Shown: piece by piece, positions 8,826-17,461 of the stretch | Layout: each line of letters opens with the position of its first letter | Numbering within the stretch: the stretch's first letter is position 1 | Assembly: GCF_034372165.1 (NCBI RefSeq) | Contig: NZ_CP139698.1 | Location: 2,480,001 to 2,544,000 of the forward strand | Direction: 5' to 3' | DNA from: Christiangramia sp. OXR-203 | Lineage (GTDB): Bacteria; Bacteroidota; Bacteroidia; Flavobacteriales; Flavobacteriaceae | DNA length: 64,000 nucleotides | The notes under the pieces: model-generated | Seen by the model: only the letters and a program-made list of their open reading frames with translations | What the model was told of the DNA's origin: nothing | The model's database searches: none | Made by a program: the position numbers and the translations under genes

Positions 8826-9182
8826 AACTAACCAAATCTCATTTTAAGCCTATTTTCAACGCTTAAAAGCCTTTTCAAATTTTACTGACACCGAATTAGC
8901 CCCTTTTTAACAAAAAGTTGGGAGTTTTGAGGAAGTTTTTCGGATTGGCACTTCAAATTCGTATAAATGAATTCAAATTATATTTTTAAAAAAAAGCGTT
9001 TATAGTAAACTTATGAGATAATTACCAAAAATCGGTGTTTTTCTCTAAAGTTTACTAAGATTCAATCTTTCCTCTTTCATATGATAAAGCATAAAATTAC
9101 TATTCTTCAAAATAAAGTATTTAGTATTATAATGGTAAATATTGAATAAAAAACATACATTTAACCATTATATTGGTACAAT
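8826..9182. other. Left end of island and leader of the operon
   Basis: No gene. Contains one copy of the 26-bp end repeat (8886-8911), one copy of a 13-mer also found after the operon (8953-8965), and the probable HipB operator close to the first start codon. Strongly A/T-rich. Confidence 0.6.
8886..8911 (+). repeat. 26-bp end repeat, left copy (integrase arm-type site candidate)
   Basis: Begins TGACACCGAATTAGCC and is identical over 26 bases to 24699-24724 in the same orientation. The core TGACACCGAAT recurs twice more next to the integrase gene. Position just inside the attachment core and repetition fit arm-type integrase binding sites. Confidence 0.75.
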
Positions 9183-9184
9183 AT
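9128..9184. promoter_or_regulatory. Probable HipB operator and promoter region
   Basis: TATAATGGT (9128-9136) and its reverse complement ACCATTATA (9164-9172) form an inverted repeat with centres 36 bp apart. Directly after it ATATTG-GTA-CAATAT (9170-9184) is a second small palindrome overlapping the ATG at 9183. HipB-type repressors bind paired palindromes in their own promoters, so this is the expected place for autorepression of the whole operon. Assignment is by position and symmetry. Confidence 0.55.
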
Positions 9185-9446
9185 GCTAAGCGTAACTACA
9201 ATAAAAGATGTGAAACTCAAGATTGGTGAGGCGTGCAAGGCACTTCGTAAATCGAATGGGCTCTCTAGAGACGAACTTGCGGAAGTGCTTGATGTCTCAA
9301 GTACTACCATTCAAAACATCGAGAAGGGTAAAAATGCCACGCTTGATAATGTTTTAAAAGTAGCAAACCATTTTGGATTATTACAATCTATAGCTAAAGA
9401 AATAGATAAAAATATTGTTGATCAAAACGACATTTCACTGTATTAA
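9183..9446 (+). CDS. HipB-like Xre-family helix-turn-helix repressor/antitoxin
   Basis: 87 aa. Residues ~13-70 form a Cro/C1-type HTH: IGEACKALRKSNGLSRDELAE, then VSSTTIQNIEKGKNATLDNV. In HipBA modules this protein binds the operator and holds the HipA kinase inactive. It is first in the operon and followed after 3 bases by the HipA-like gene, the usual antitoxin-first order. Because all downstream genes abut, it may control the complete six-gene unit (inference). The ATG overlaps a small palindrome that could be its own operator. Confidence 0.85.
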   Translation: MLSVTTIKDVKLKIGEACKALRKSNGLSRDELAEVLDVSSTTIQNIEKGKNATLDNVLKVANHFGLLQSIAKEIDKNIVDQNDISLY

Positions 9447-9449
9447 TAG

Positions 9450-10712
9450 ATGGCTAGAGATAAAATTATAGATGTAATTGCTTTTGACCAGGAAATTGGT
9501 AAACTAGGCTATGATATAGACCAGGGTAAATCTTTTTTTCAATACAATCCTGAATTTTTAGAGTCTGGGAAATATTCAAAGTTATTCCCATTTATTTTTA
9601 AACGCACCAAACCAGCACAAGTATTTACTGAATACCAACAAGATACCTTTCAAGGCTTACCGCCAATGATAGCCGATTCCCTACCCGATACTTTTGGTAA
9701 TATCATATTTCAAGAATGGTTAACAGCACGGGGAATAAAAAAAATAAAGCCGCTAGAACAATTGGCTTATGTGGCAGATCGTGGTATGGGAGCGTTGGAA
9801 TATAAACCGATTAAAGAATTACCCAATTCACCAAAAGTAAATATTGATAAAGTAATTAACATCTTAGAAAAGGTGCTCAAACTCAAAGATGAGACCACAG
9901 GAAAAGATCTAAGTGAATTATCCTTACTGAATGTGTTTAAAATAGGAACTTCAGCGGGTGGTGCCAGGCCTAAAATTTTGATCTCAGAACATAGAGAAAC
10001 GGGAGAAATCATTGCTGGTGATAGAGAGACGAGCGAGAGCTACCACCATTATTTAGTAAAGCTACATCTTGATGATAGTGATGGCTATAACAAAGAGAAG
10101 GTAGAATATGCTTATTATCTGCTAGCACAAGAAGCGGGGATCGATATGATGTCCTCTAAACTCATCGAAAACAAACACTTTGCAACCCTACGTTACGACA
10201 GGCAAAATGGAGAAAAACAACATGTGCTAACCGTAACCGGATTAACAGGCTGGGATTTTAAAAGTCAACCAGAGAATTCTTCTTATGAAAACGTATTCAA
10301 AGTAGCCTTAGGGCTAGAAGTGCCTCATAAAGATATACAGCAGCTGTTCAAGCGTATGGTATTCAATCTTGTATTTAGAAATGTAGATGATCATTTAAAG
10401 AATCATAGTTTTATTTATGACAAAGAAAATAATAACTGGAACTTGGCCCCAGCCTATGATCTTACCTATGCACTAAACCCATTAATAACATTTAAGACAA
10501 CTTCTAGAGCTTTATCCATTAACGGAAAACGAACAGAAATTACTTTAAAGGATGTACTAAGCATTGCCGAAGAATTTTCTATTAAGAATCCTAAAGGCAT
10601 TATTGAGGAGATTCAGGCATTGATTCCAAGTTGGATGGAGATCGCTGGTGAATTAGAGATATCTGAGAAAATCAAAGATAGAATAAATAAAGATTTAGAA
10701 ACATTAGTATAA
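9450..10712 (+). CDS. HipA-like Ser/Thr kinase toxin
   Basis: 420 aa, the usual HipA length. An N-terminal HipA domain (~1-110) is followed by the kinase-like C domain. Signatures: GTSAGGARPK (166-175, the family's glycine-rich loop), NVDDHLKNHS with catalytic D314 and metal-binding N318 region (311-320), and PAYDL with D337 as the DFG-like Asp. E. coli HipA phosphorylates glutamyl-tRNA synthetase and halts translation; other HipA proteins have other targets, so the target here is unknown. It starts 3 bases after hipB and ends directly against the helicase ATG (0 bases between). That is unusual for a stand-alone toxin-antitoxin pair and ties it to the downstream genes. Confidence 0.88.
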   Translation: MARDKIIDVIAFDQEIGKLGYDIDQGKSFFQYNPEFLESGKYSKLFPFIFKRTKPAQVFTEYQQDTFQGLPPMIADSLPDTFGNIIFQEWLTARGIKKIKPLEQLAYVADRGMGALEYKPIKELPNSPKVNIDKVINILEKVLKLKDETTGKDLSELSLLNVFKIGTSAGGARPKILISEHRETGEIIAGDRETSESYHHYLVKLHLDDSDGYNKEKVEYAYYLLAQEAGIDMMSSKLIENKHFATLRYDRQNGEKQHVLTVTGLTGWDFKSQPENSSYENVFKVALGLEVPHKDIQQLFKRMVFNLVFRNVDDHLKNHSFIYDKENNNWNLAPAYDLTYALNPLITFKTTSRALSINGKRTEITLKDVLSIAEEFSIKNPKGIIEEIQALIPSWMEIAGELEISEKIKDRINKDLETLV

Positions 10713-13700
10713 ATGGCAACAAAGTTTTTTACGAATAGTGGCGACAATACACTGCTGAATAAATTTGATGGAATTTTTAAGAATACATCTGTACACTATT
10801 TTGATGCATTAGTAGGGTATTTTAGATCATCGGGCTATTTTCAAATAAGGAAATATTTGAAGGATGTAGATCAAATAAGAATTCTCGTAGGCATTGACGT
10901 TGACCATTTGATCAGCGAAGCAGCAAGAAAGGGATTAGAGTTTAATTTTAACACAGAAGTTACTAGGCAAGAGTTTATTAGAGAATTTAAAGAAGATATT
11001 CAACAGGCAGAATATCAAAAAGATGTTGAGGAAGGAATAGTTCAATTCGTTGAGGATGTTACATCTGGTAAAATTCTAATAAAAGCACATCCCGATAAAA
11101 ACATACACGCAAAAATATACATCTTTAAACCGGAAAATTGGAATGAACACAATAGTGGTTCAGTCATTACGGGCTCTAGTAATTTGAGCGTTTCAGGATT
11201 GGATAGAAATTTTGAATTTAATGTTGAGCTACGGGATTATGATGATGTAGTGTTTGCAGGACAGACATTCGAGAACTTATGGAAAGAGGCTATTGATATT
11301 CTGCCTTCTGAAATTGAAACTGTTAAGAAAAAAACCTATTTAAATGATACGTTTACACCTTTTGAGCTATACATTAAATTACTTATCGAATATTTTGGAA
11401 AAAGCATAGAGTATGATCCTGAATCTATAACTGACCTGCCAAAAGGTTATAAAAAATTAGCTTATCAAATGGATGCTGTGAACGATGGCTATGCAAAATT
11501 ATTTAAACACGATGGTTTTATTCTTGCTGATGTCGTCGGTTTGGGAAAAACTATAATTGCTACCATTATCGCAAAAAAATATTATTTCAGTAATGGTTAC
11601 CGAACTAAGATATTGGTGATTCATCCACCAGCACTTGTTAAAGGGTGGACTAAAACTGTAAGAGATTTTGAAGTTCCAGGAGTTGAATTCATTACTAATG
11701 GAAGCTTACATAAAATTAAACATCCCGAAGATTATGATTTGATTATTGTTGATGAAGCACACAAGTTTCGATCAGATGAATCGGAAATGTTTAATCAATT
11801 GCAAAAGCTTTGTAAAACACCAAGAAAACGTAAAGGCAATGATGGTAGTGATAAGAAAAAAGTCATTTTAGTTACAGCAACTCCATTAAATAATAAGCCT
11901 GAAGATATTAGAAACCAGTTGTACCTTTTTCAAGATTCAAAAAAATCTACACTTGAAGTTGGGAATTTGCAGCATTTTTTTAGACCACTTATAGATCAAT
12001 ATAGAAAACTAAAACAAGAGCGAGATCACGATAAAATAGCAAAAGGGGTAAAAAAAATATACAATGAAATCAGAGTAAAAGTATTAGAATCAATTATAGT
12101 TAGAAGAACAAGAACTGATATAAAAAACACACCGGAATATTGGGAAGACATTGTTAATCAAGGTGTCGTTTTTCCGAATATTAATCCGCCCAGACAAATA
12201 CTTTACGAATTAGATAATTATACAGATAATCTTTATGACATTACTTTAAAAACCCTTAAAAAAGAAAGTAAGGATTTAGGTTATTACAGATACCAGGCAA
12301 TTAAATATTTAAGGCCTGAGGCCAAAGAGGCCTATCAAAAAGCTACTGGTGTAAACCCAAGTCAAGCTGATAGAATTTCAGATCAATTAGCTCATATTAT
12401 GCGGATTCTTTTAGTTAAACGAATTGATAGTAGCTTTCACGCATTTAAAATGAGTTTGGGTAGGTATTATGACGCAAATAGAGCAATGCTCAAAATGATT
12501 AAAAATGGAACTATTTATATAGCACCAAAACTTAATGTTAGTGATTTCATTTTGAATGAGAATGAAGCTGAACTTGAAGAAATTTTAAGGAATGCTGAAG
12601 ACACTGAAACTATAAATGCATATCCTATAGAGGATTTTTATGAAGAATTTATTCAAGGTATAAAACATGATCATCTGACGTTAACTAAATTGAAAGTTAA
12701 GTGGGATGAAGTGACAGAAGATCCAAAGTATAACACATTTGTAAAAAGGATTAATAATGAATTAATGGATTCGGTTATTAACGATAATAAAAAATTACTG
12801 GTTTTTTCCGAATCAAAAGAAACAACAAACTATCTTTTTGAAAGGCTGAAAAAAGATGGGTTTAACAATGTCTTATGTGTTGATAGTTCTAACTCAAAAG
12901 AATTGACTGAAATAATATCTCAGAACTTTGACGCGAACGAACCTATTTCGGAACAAAAAGATGATTATGATATAATCTTAACTACTGAAGTCTTAGCAGA
13001 AGGAGTTAACCTTCACCGCTCTAATATCATTTTAAATTATGATATTCCTTGGAATGCAACGAGGCTAATGCAACGAATAGGACGTGTAAATAGAATAGGA
13101 ACAGAATCAACTAATATATATATCTACAATTTCTTTCCGACTTCAAGAACCGATAATGAAATAGAGTTAAATAAAAAGGCTTACATAAAGTTACAAGCTT
13201 TCCATTCTGCACTAGGAGAAGACAGTCAAATTTACTCAACAAGAGAAGAATTTGATTCTTTTGGTTTATTTGAAAAAGTTCCTGAAGAAGAAAAAGATGA
13301 ACGCTTAGAGTTTCTTAATTATTTAAGGAAATTTAGAACAGAAAATCCAGATTTGTATCAAAAAATTAAGAAAACTATTCCTAAGAGGGCTAGAACTGGA
13401 CGACACAATAAAAGTTCCAAAAATCAAACTATTACTTTTATCAAGAATAAAAAAAGAGATGTATTTTATCTTATTTATCCAAATCTTCAATTTAAAGAAT
13501 TAACTTTTGTTGAAACAGCCCGAATATTTAAAGCACAATTATCTGAAAGACCAATTCCAATACACGGTTTACATCATGAGCAGATTCAAATAGCACTTAA
13601 TTCTTTTCAAAACGAGGAAAATCTGACAAATTTGGGAGATTTAGGTGCTGTAAAATTAGGTCCTAATGATAAAAGAGCTATAGCATTTATCACAAAACAA

Positions 13701-13988
13701 GCCTTACAGGAATTTGTTTCTAAAGAAGATAAAGAACTCATAGAATTAACAAAACTGGCTATTAAAAGAGGCAAATTCCAAAAATTACCTCGTGAAATTA
13801 ATAAGCTTTTAAAAAGTATTAAGGACAGTGGTTTAACGCGTTCTGAAGTTTTTGAAAATCTCATTGAAATTCTTAAATCATATCCCCTAGATGATGTCTC
13901 AAAGGAAATACCAGAAATTAAGAAAAGTAAAACACGTCAGGCAGTTTCGACACCGAACATAATTTTATCCGAATCATTTTCAATATAA
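10713..13988 (+). CDS. Superfamily 2 helicase with N-terminal phospholipase D-like nuclease domain
   Basis: 1091 aa. Residues ~1-200 form a PLD-like domain with a single HxK motif (IHAKIYIF, H132/K134) followed by TGSSNLSVSGL and NFEFNVEL. Such half-domains usually dimerise to make one phosphodiesterase site. Residues ~240-870 form an SNF2-like SF2 helicase: Walker A ADVVGLGKT (272-280), DEAH (347-350), motif III VTATPLN (387-393), motif V TTEVLAEGVNLH (757-768), motif VI QRIGRVNRIG (787-796). The C-terminal ~200 residues are unassigned. Expected to translocate on or remodel double-stranded DNA and possibly cut it. It ends 2 bases before the methyltransferase gene. Fused PLD-helicases are familiar from defence loci, but I cannot place this one in a named system. 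Confidence 0.88.
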   Translation: MATKFFTNSGDNTLLNKFDGIFKNTSVHYFDALVGYFRSSGYFQIRKYLKDVDQIRILVGIDVDHLISEAARKGLEFNFNTEVTRQEFIREFKEDIQQAEYQKDVEEGIVQFVEDVTSGKILIKAHPDKNIHAKIYIFKPENWNEHNSGSVITGSSNLSVSGLDRNFEFNVELRDYDDVVFAGQTFENLWKEAIDILPSEIETVKKKTYLNDTFTPFELYIKLLIEYFGKSIEYDPESITDLPKGYKKLAYQMDAVNDGYAKLFKHDGFILADVVGLGKTIIATIIAKKYYFSNGYRTKILVIHPPALVKGWTKTVRDFEVPGVEFITNGSLHKIKHPEDYDLIIVDEAHKFRSDESEMFNQLQKLCKTPRKRKGNDGSDKKKVILVTATPLNNKPEDIRNQLYLFQDSKKSTLEVGNLQHFFRPLIDQYRKLKQERDHDKIAKGVKKIYNEIRVKVLESIIVRRTRTDIKNTPEYWEDIVNQGVVFPNINPPRQILYELDNYTDNLYDITLKTLKKESKDLGYYRYQAIKYLRPEAKEAYQKATGVNPSQADRISDQLAHIMRILLVKRIDSSFHAFKMSLGRYYDANRAMLKMIKNGTIYIAPKLNVSDFILNENEAELEEILRNAEDTETINAYPIEDFYEEFIQGIKHDHLTLTKLKVKWDEVTEDPKYNTFVKRINNELMDSVINDNKKLLVFSESKETTNYLFERLKKDGFNNVLCVDSSNSKELTEIISQNFDANEPISEQKDDYDIILTTEVLAEGVNLHRSNIILNYDIPWNATRLMQRIGRVNRIGTESTNIYIYNFFPTSRTDNEIELNKKAYIKLQAFHSALGEDSQIYSTREEFDSFGLFEKVPEEEKDERLEFLNYLRKFRTENPDLYQKIKKTIPKRARTGRHNKSSKNQTITFIKNKKRDVFYLIYPNLQFKELTFVETARIFKAQLSERPIPIHGLHHEQIQIALNSFQNEENLTNLGDLGAVKLGPNDKRAIAFITKQALQEFVSKEDKELIELTKLAIKRGKFQKLPREINKLLKSIKDSGLTRSEVFENLIEILKSYPLDDVSKEIPEIKKSKTRQAVSTPNIILSESFSI

Positions 13989-13990
13989 AT

Positions 13991-16900
13991 ATGGAAACAA
14001 ACCAATTACAAAACATATTCCAGAGTATTTTCAACTACGATGATTGGAAAGAGGTTATAAAAAGCCATTTTAAAAATGTAGATTTTTACCTAACACCAGA
14101 AAACAGAAAAGAAGAAAAAAATACTCATAGACTAGCAAAAACCATTATAGAATTTGGTTCTGCTCAATTGGCCGATAATAAAATCTTAAAATTTTATGAC
14201 GTCGAGCTTGAAGAGAATAAAGACGTTGCAAAAAACAGAGTTGGTCTGCGTAACCTCATTCATAATGACGTAATTCCTGGGGATGTGGATGCAATATTGG
14301 TAGTTTTTCATACAAAAGGAGATAGTGAATGGCGATTGACATTTATATCTAAAGCTATTTTTTGGGATGATGATTTTAATGAAAATAAATTAGAAACTAG
14401 CCCAAGACGATACACCTATGTTTTAGGTGAAGATGAAAGCGTAAAAACAGCTGTAAAACAGTTTCAGAAATTACAAAATGAGCAAGTAACTATTAAACAT
14501 TTAATAGAACTTTTTAATGTAGAAAAATTAAATAAAAAGTTTTTTGATGGTTATGTAAAACATTATAAAAAATTCTGGCTTTATCTGTTAGATGATAAAT
14601 ACAGAAAATTATTCCCTAGTATAGATAAAGAGAAGCAAGAAAAATCCATTCGCGATTTTACCAAGAAACTATTAGGGCGAATAGTATTTCTTCATTTTTT
14701 ACAAAAAAAAGGCTGGATGGGTTGTGATCCACACCCAACTGAATGGGAAAATGGCGAAAAACAGTTTCTATTGAAACTGCTCGATGGTTTTAGAGATAAA
14801 GAACACTTCCATTCCAATTGTTTAACCTATTTATTTTTTAATACTCTAAACGCAAAAAGAGAGAATAATATTTTTAAAATTGATGGTCTAGGCAACGATC
14901 TTAACAACAGTAAAGTTCCATATTTGAATGGTGGTTTGTTTGAGACGGATAAAGAGGTAAATGCAAAAAGTATAGATTTCCCATTTTCTTATTTTCAAGA
15001 TTTATTTGAATTCTTTGGGCAATACAATTTTACAATTGATGAAAACAGTCCAGAAGATCACGAGGTTGGTATTGATCCTGAGATGTTAGGACATATTTTT
15101 GAGAATTTACTTGAAGAGAATAAAGAAAAAGGTGCATTCTACACACCTAAAGAGATTGTGCAGTATATGACTCAAGAGAGTTTAATACAATACTTACAGA
15201 CGCATCTGGGTGAACATCATGAAATTCAAGAATTTATTAGAAATGATAATAAAGGAGATGAAACCGCCAAAGAAAATTTTATTAGGGATAATGCTAAAAA
15301 AATAGAAGAACTTTTAGATAATGTGAAAATTTGTGATCCTGCGATAGGGTCTGGCGCATTCCCTATGGGTATGTTACAAGAAATATTTAAAGCTAAAATG
15401 GCTTTAGACTGGACACTTGATCGTTCTGAAGTGAAAAAGAGTATTATCCAAAATTCAATCTACGGTGTTGATTTAGAATCTGGAGCAGTAGATATTGCGC
15501 GTCTTCGGTTTTGGTTAGCCTTAGTTGTGGATGAAAACATACCCCAAGCCCTACCAAATCTAGATTATAAAATAATGCAGGGAAATAGCTTACTGGAAAG
15601 CTTTGAAGGTATTGACTTGAGCGAGATACACGAAGGCATAGCTATTGAGGTTGATGAGGAAAATTCAAAAGCCAATTTGTTCAGTCAGGAGCTTAAAAAG
15701 AAGGCAAATGTTGAAAATCAGGAAAAATTAGAGGATTTAATACATACCTATTTTGATTTAGATGATCCGGATGAAAAAAAAGAACTACATAATAAAATTG
15801 ATAAGCAAGTTCTTAATAACATCTATTTCACACTGTATGATTATAGCTCATCCTTAGTAAAAGATGTAAAGAAGTTAAAAAAGAAAATAAAAAATAAATC
15901 TTCATCATTAACCCAAGCTACTCAGAAAATTAAATATGAAAACGAAAGCAAGGATGCCAAAAACTTAAAAAAGCTTAATAGTAAACTAGAAGAAATTGCT
16001 AGTAAACAACAGAACTTAAAAGAACTTTATAATTCTAACGACCGTCCATTTTTTTTATGGCATTTAATGTTTAAAGAAGTATTCGACGAAGGAGGGTTCG
16101 ATATCGTAATTGGAAATCCGCCATATGTGGACTCAGAAACAATGGTTAGAAATGACAAGGAATTGAGAAATCTTATCAAAAATAATTTTGATACAGCTAC
16201 AGGAAACTGGGATTTATTTATTCCATTTGTAGAACTTGGTTTTCAAATTGCTAAAAAAGCTTCCCAGTTTTGCTTCATAATACCTAATAAAATTATCAGT
16301 GCAAAATACACTACAGCATTACGCCATTACTTATCTACAAAAGAAATTATAGAAATTAGAGATTACTCTTCAATTAACGTTTTCAAAGAGGCTAGTGTAT
16401 ATCCTATTACTTTACTGGTAAATAATTGTATACCAAATCATACCGTAAAAATGTCAAAAATGGAAACATTAGTAAATGAAGCTTATTTCAATACAGTTCC
16501 AGAAAATAAATTTTACTTGGACATTTCTTGGTCAAAATATTTTTTTAAACCCAATATAGTTAATCTTATAAATAGAATTGAAGCAAATACGAGTTTATCA
16601 GATTATTCCTCGAAAATATCGATCCTTGGTGCTGCGACGGTGTCTGAAGCATATCTTATTAAAGAGATTGTTGAGGATGGAGAGTCCAATGAAAACAATT
16701 TAAAATTGATAAATACTGGAACAATAGACCCATTTGTTTCATTGTGGGGAGTAAAGGATACTCAGTACATAAAAGGTAGATATGAAAACCCTATTGTGCC
16801 CAACGAAAAATTAATTGAAATAAATTCAACTCGATTTCAACAATCAAAGCAAAGCAAATTGATTGTAGCTGGAATGGCTAAAACTTTTGAAACTTTTTAT

Positions 16901-17458
16901 GATGCTGAGGGTGAATATTTAGCTGGAAAATCTACCACCATCATATTAGAGGATGAGGAAAATCTAAAATTTTTACTCGGATTATTAAACAGCAAGGTCT
17001 TGACCTTCTATTTAAACTATGTATATCATTCTTTAAAAATGGCTGGTGGCTATCTAAATATAGGAAATGAAATCTTGCGAAACTGTCCAGTAATATTGAG
17101 TGATGATAAATTTTTAAACATAATAGTAGACTATATAATTTTTTCAAAAAAACTTCAATTGGGCAAAGAAAAGGATTCAAATAAATTTGAGGTTATTTCT
17201 CTGGCTTTTGAAGAAGTCTTAGATGCAATAGTTTTAGAAATGTATTTCCCTGAAGAGTTTAATGAGGCTAAAATCAGAATACTTCAAAATTCAAAAGAAA
17301 TTTTCAAAAATTTTGATAGTTCCGATGAAAATGAAAAATTTGAAGTAGTTCTTCAAGCATATCAAGAATTATCAGAAAAGAAAAATCCCTTGCGTAATCA
17401 AATTAAGCTTATGAAGATTGAGTTAAAACAACTATTAAACCCAATTTTAAGCGTTTAA
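13991..17458 (+). CDS. Eco57I/TaqI-type adenine DNA methyltransferase (type IIG-like)
   Basis: 1155 aa. N-terminal ~1-170 region unassigned, with a VELEENK...NRVGLRNL segment (71-89) that could be a degenerate or divergent nuclease core; no clear PD-(D/E)XK triad. A helical spacer follows. The methyltransferase has GAFYTP (381-386), SAM motif I CDPAIGSGAF (448-457), YGVDLESGAVDIARLRFWL (491-509), and N6-adenine motif IV NPPY (709-712). A Lys-rich coiled segment lies at ~615-680. Near ~970-1045 is a TaqI-like C-terminal specificity region (LLNSKVLTFYL...). No separate HsdS is present, so recognition is probably built in. It may mark self DNA, or act as a modification-dependent switch as PglX does in BREX; choosing needs data. 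Confidence 0.85.
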   Translation: METNQLQNIFQSIFNYDDWKEVIKSHFKNVDFYLTPENRKEEKNTHRLAKTIIEFGSAQLADNKILKFYDVELEENKDVAKNRVGLRNLIHNDVIPGDVDAILVVFHTKGDSEWRLTFISKAIFWDDDFNENKLETSPRRYTYVLGEDESVKTAVKQFQKLQNEQVTIKHLIELFNVEKLNKKFFDGYVKHYKKFWLYLLDDKYRKLFPSIDKEKQEKSIRDFTKKLLGRIVFLHFLQKKGWMGCDPHPTEWENGEKQFLLKLLDGFRDKEHFHSNCLTYLFFNTLNAKRENNIFKIDGLGNDLNNSKVPYLNGGLFETDKEVNAKSIDFPFSYFQDLFEFFGQYNFTIDENSPEDHEVGIDPEMLGHIFENLLEENKEKGAFYTPKEIVQYMTQESLIQYLQTHLGEHHEIQEFIRNDNKGDETAKENFIRDNAKKIEELLDNVKICDPAIGSGAFPMGMLQEIFKAKMALDWTLDRSEVKKSIIQNSIYGVDLESGAVDIARLRFWLALVVDENIPQALPNLDYKIMQGNSLLESFEGIDLSEIHEGIAIEVDEENSKANLFSQELKKKANVENQEKLEDLIHTYFDLDDPDEKKELHNKIDKQVLNNIYFTLYDYSSSLVKDVKKLKKKIKNKSSSLTQATQKIKYENESKDAKNLKKLNSKLEEIASKQQNLKELYNSNDRPFFLWHLMFKEVFDEGGFDIVIGNPPYVDSETMVRNDKELRNLIKNNFDTATGNWDLFIPFVELGFQIAKKASQFCFIIPNKIISAKYTTALRHYLSTKEIIEIRDYSSINVFKEASVYPITLLVNNCIPNHTVKMSKMETLVNEAYFNTVPENKFYLDISWSKYFFKPNIVNLINRIEANTSLSDYSSKISILGAATVSEAYLIKEIVEDGESNENNLKLINTGTIDPFVSLWGVKDTQYIKGRYENPIVPNEKLIEINSTRFQQSKQSKLIVAGMAKTFETFYDAEGEYLAGKSTTIILEDEENLKFLLGLLNSKVLTFYLNYVYHSLKMAGGYLNIGNEILRNCPVILSDDKFLNIIVDYIIFSKKLQLGKEKDSNKFEVISLAFEEVLDAIVLEMYFPEEFNEAKIRILQNSKEIFKNFDSSDENEKFEVVLQAYQELSEKKNPLRNQIKLMKIELKQLLNPILSV

Positions 17459-17461
17459 ATT

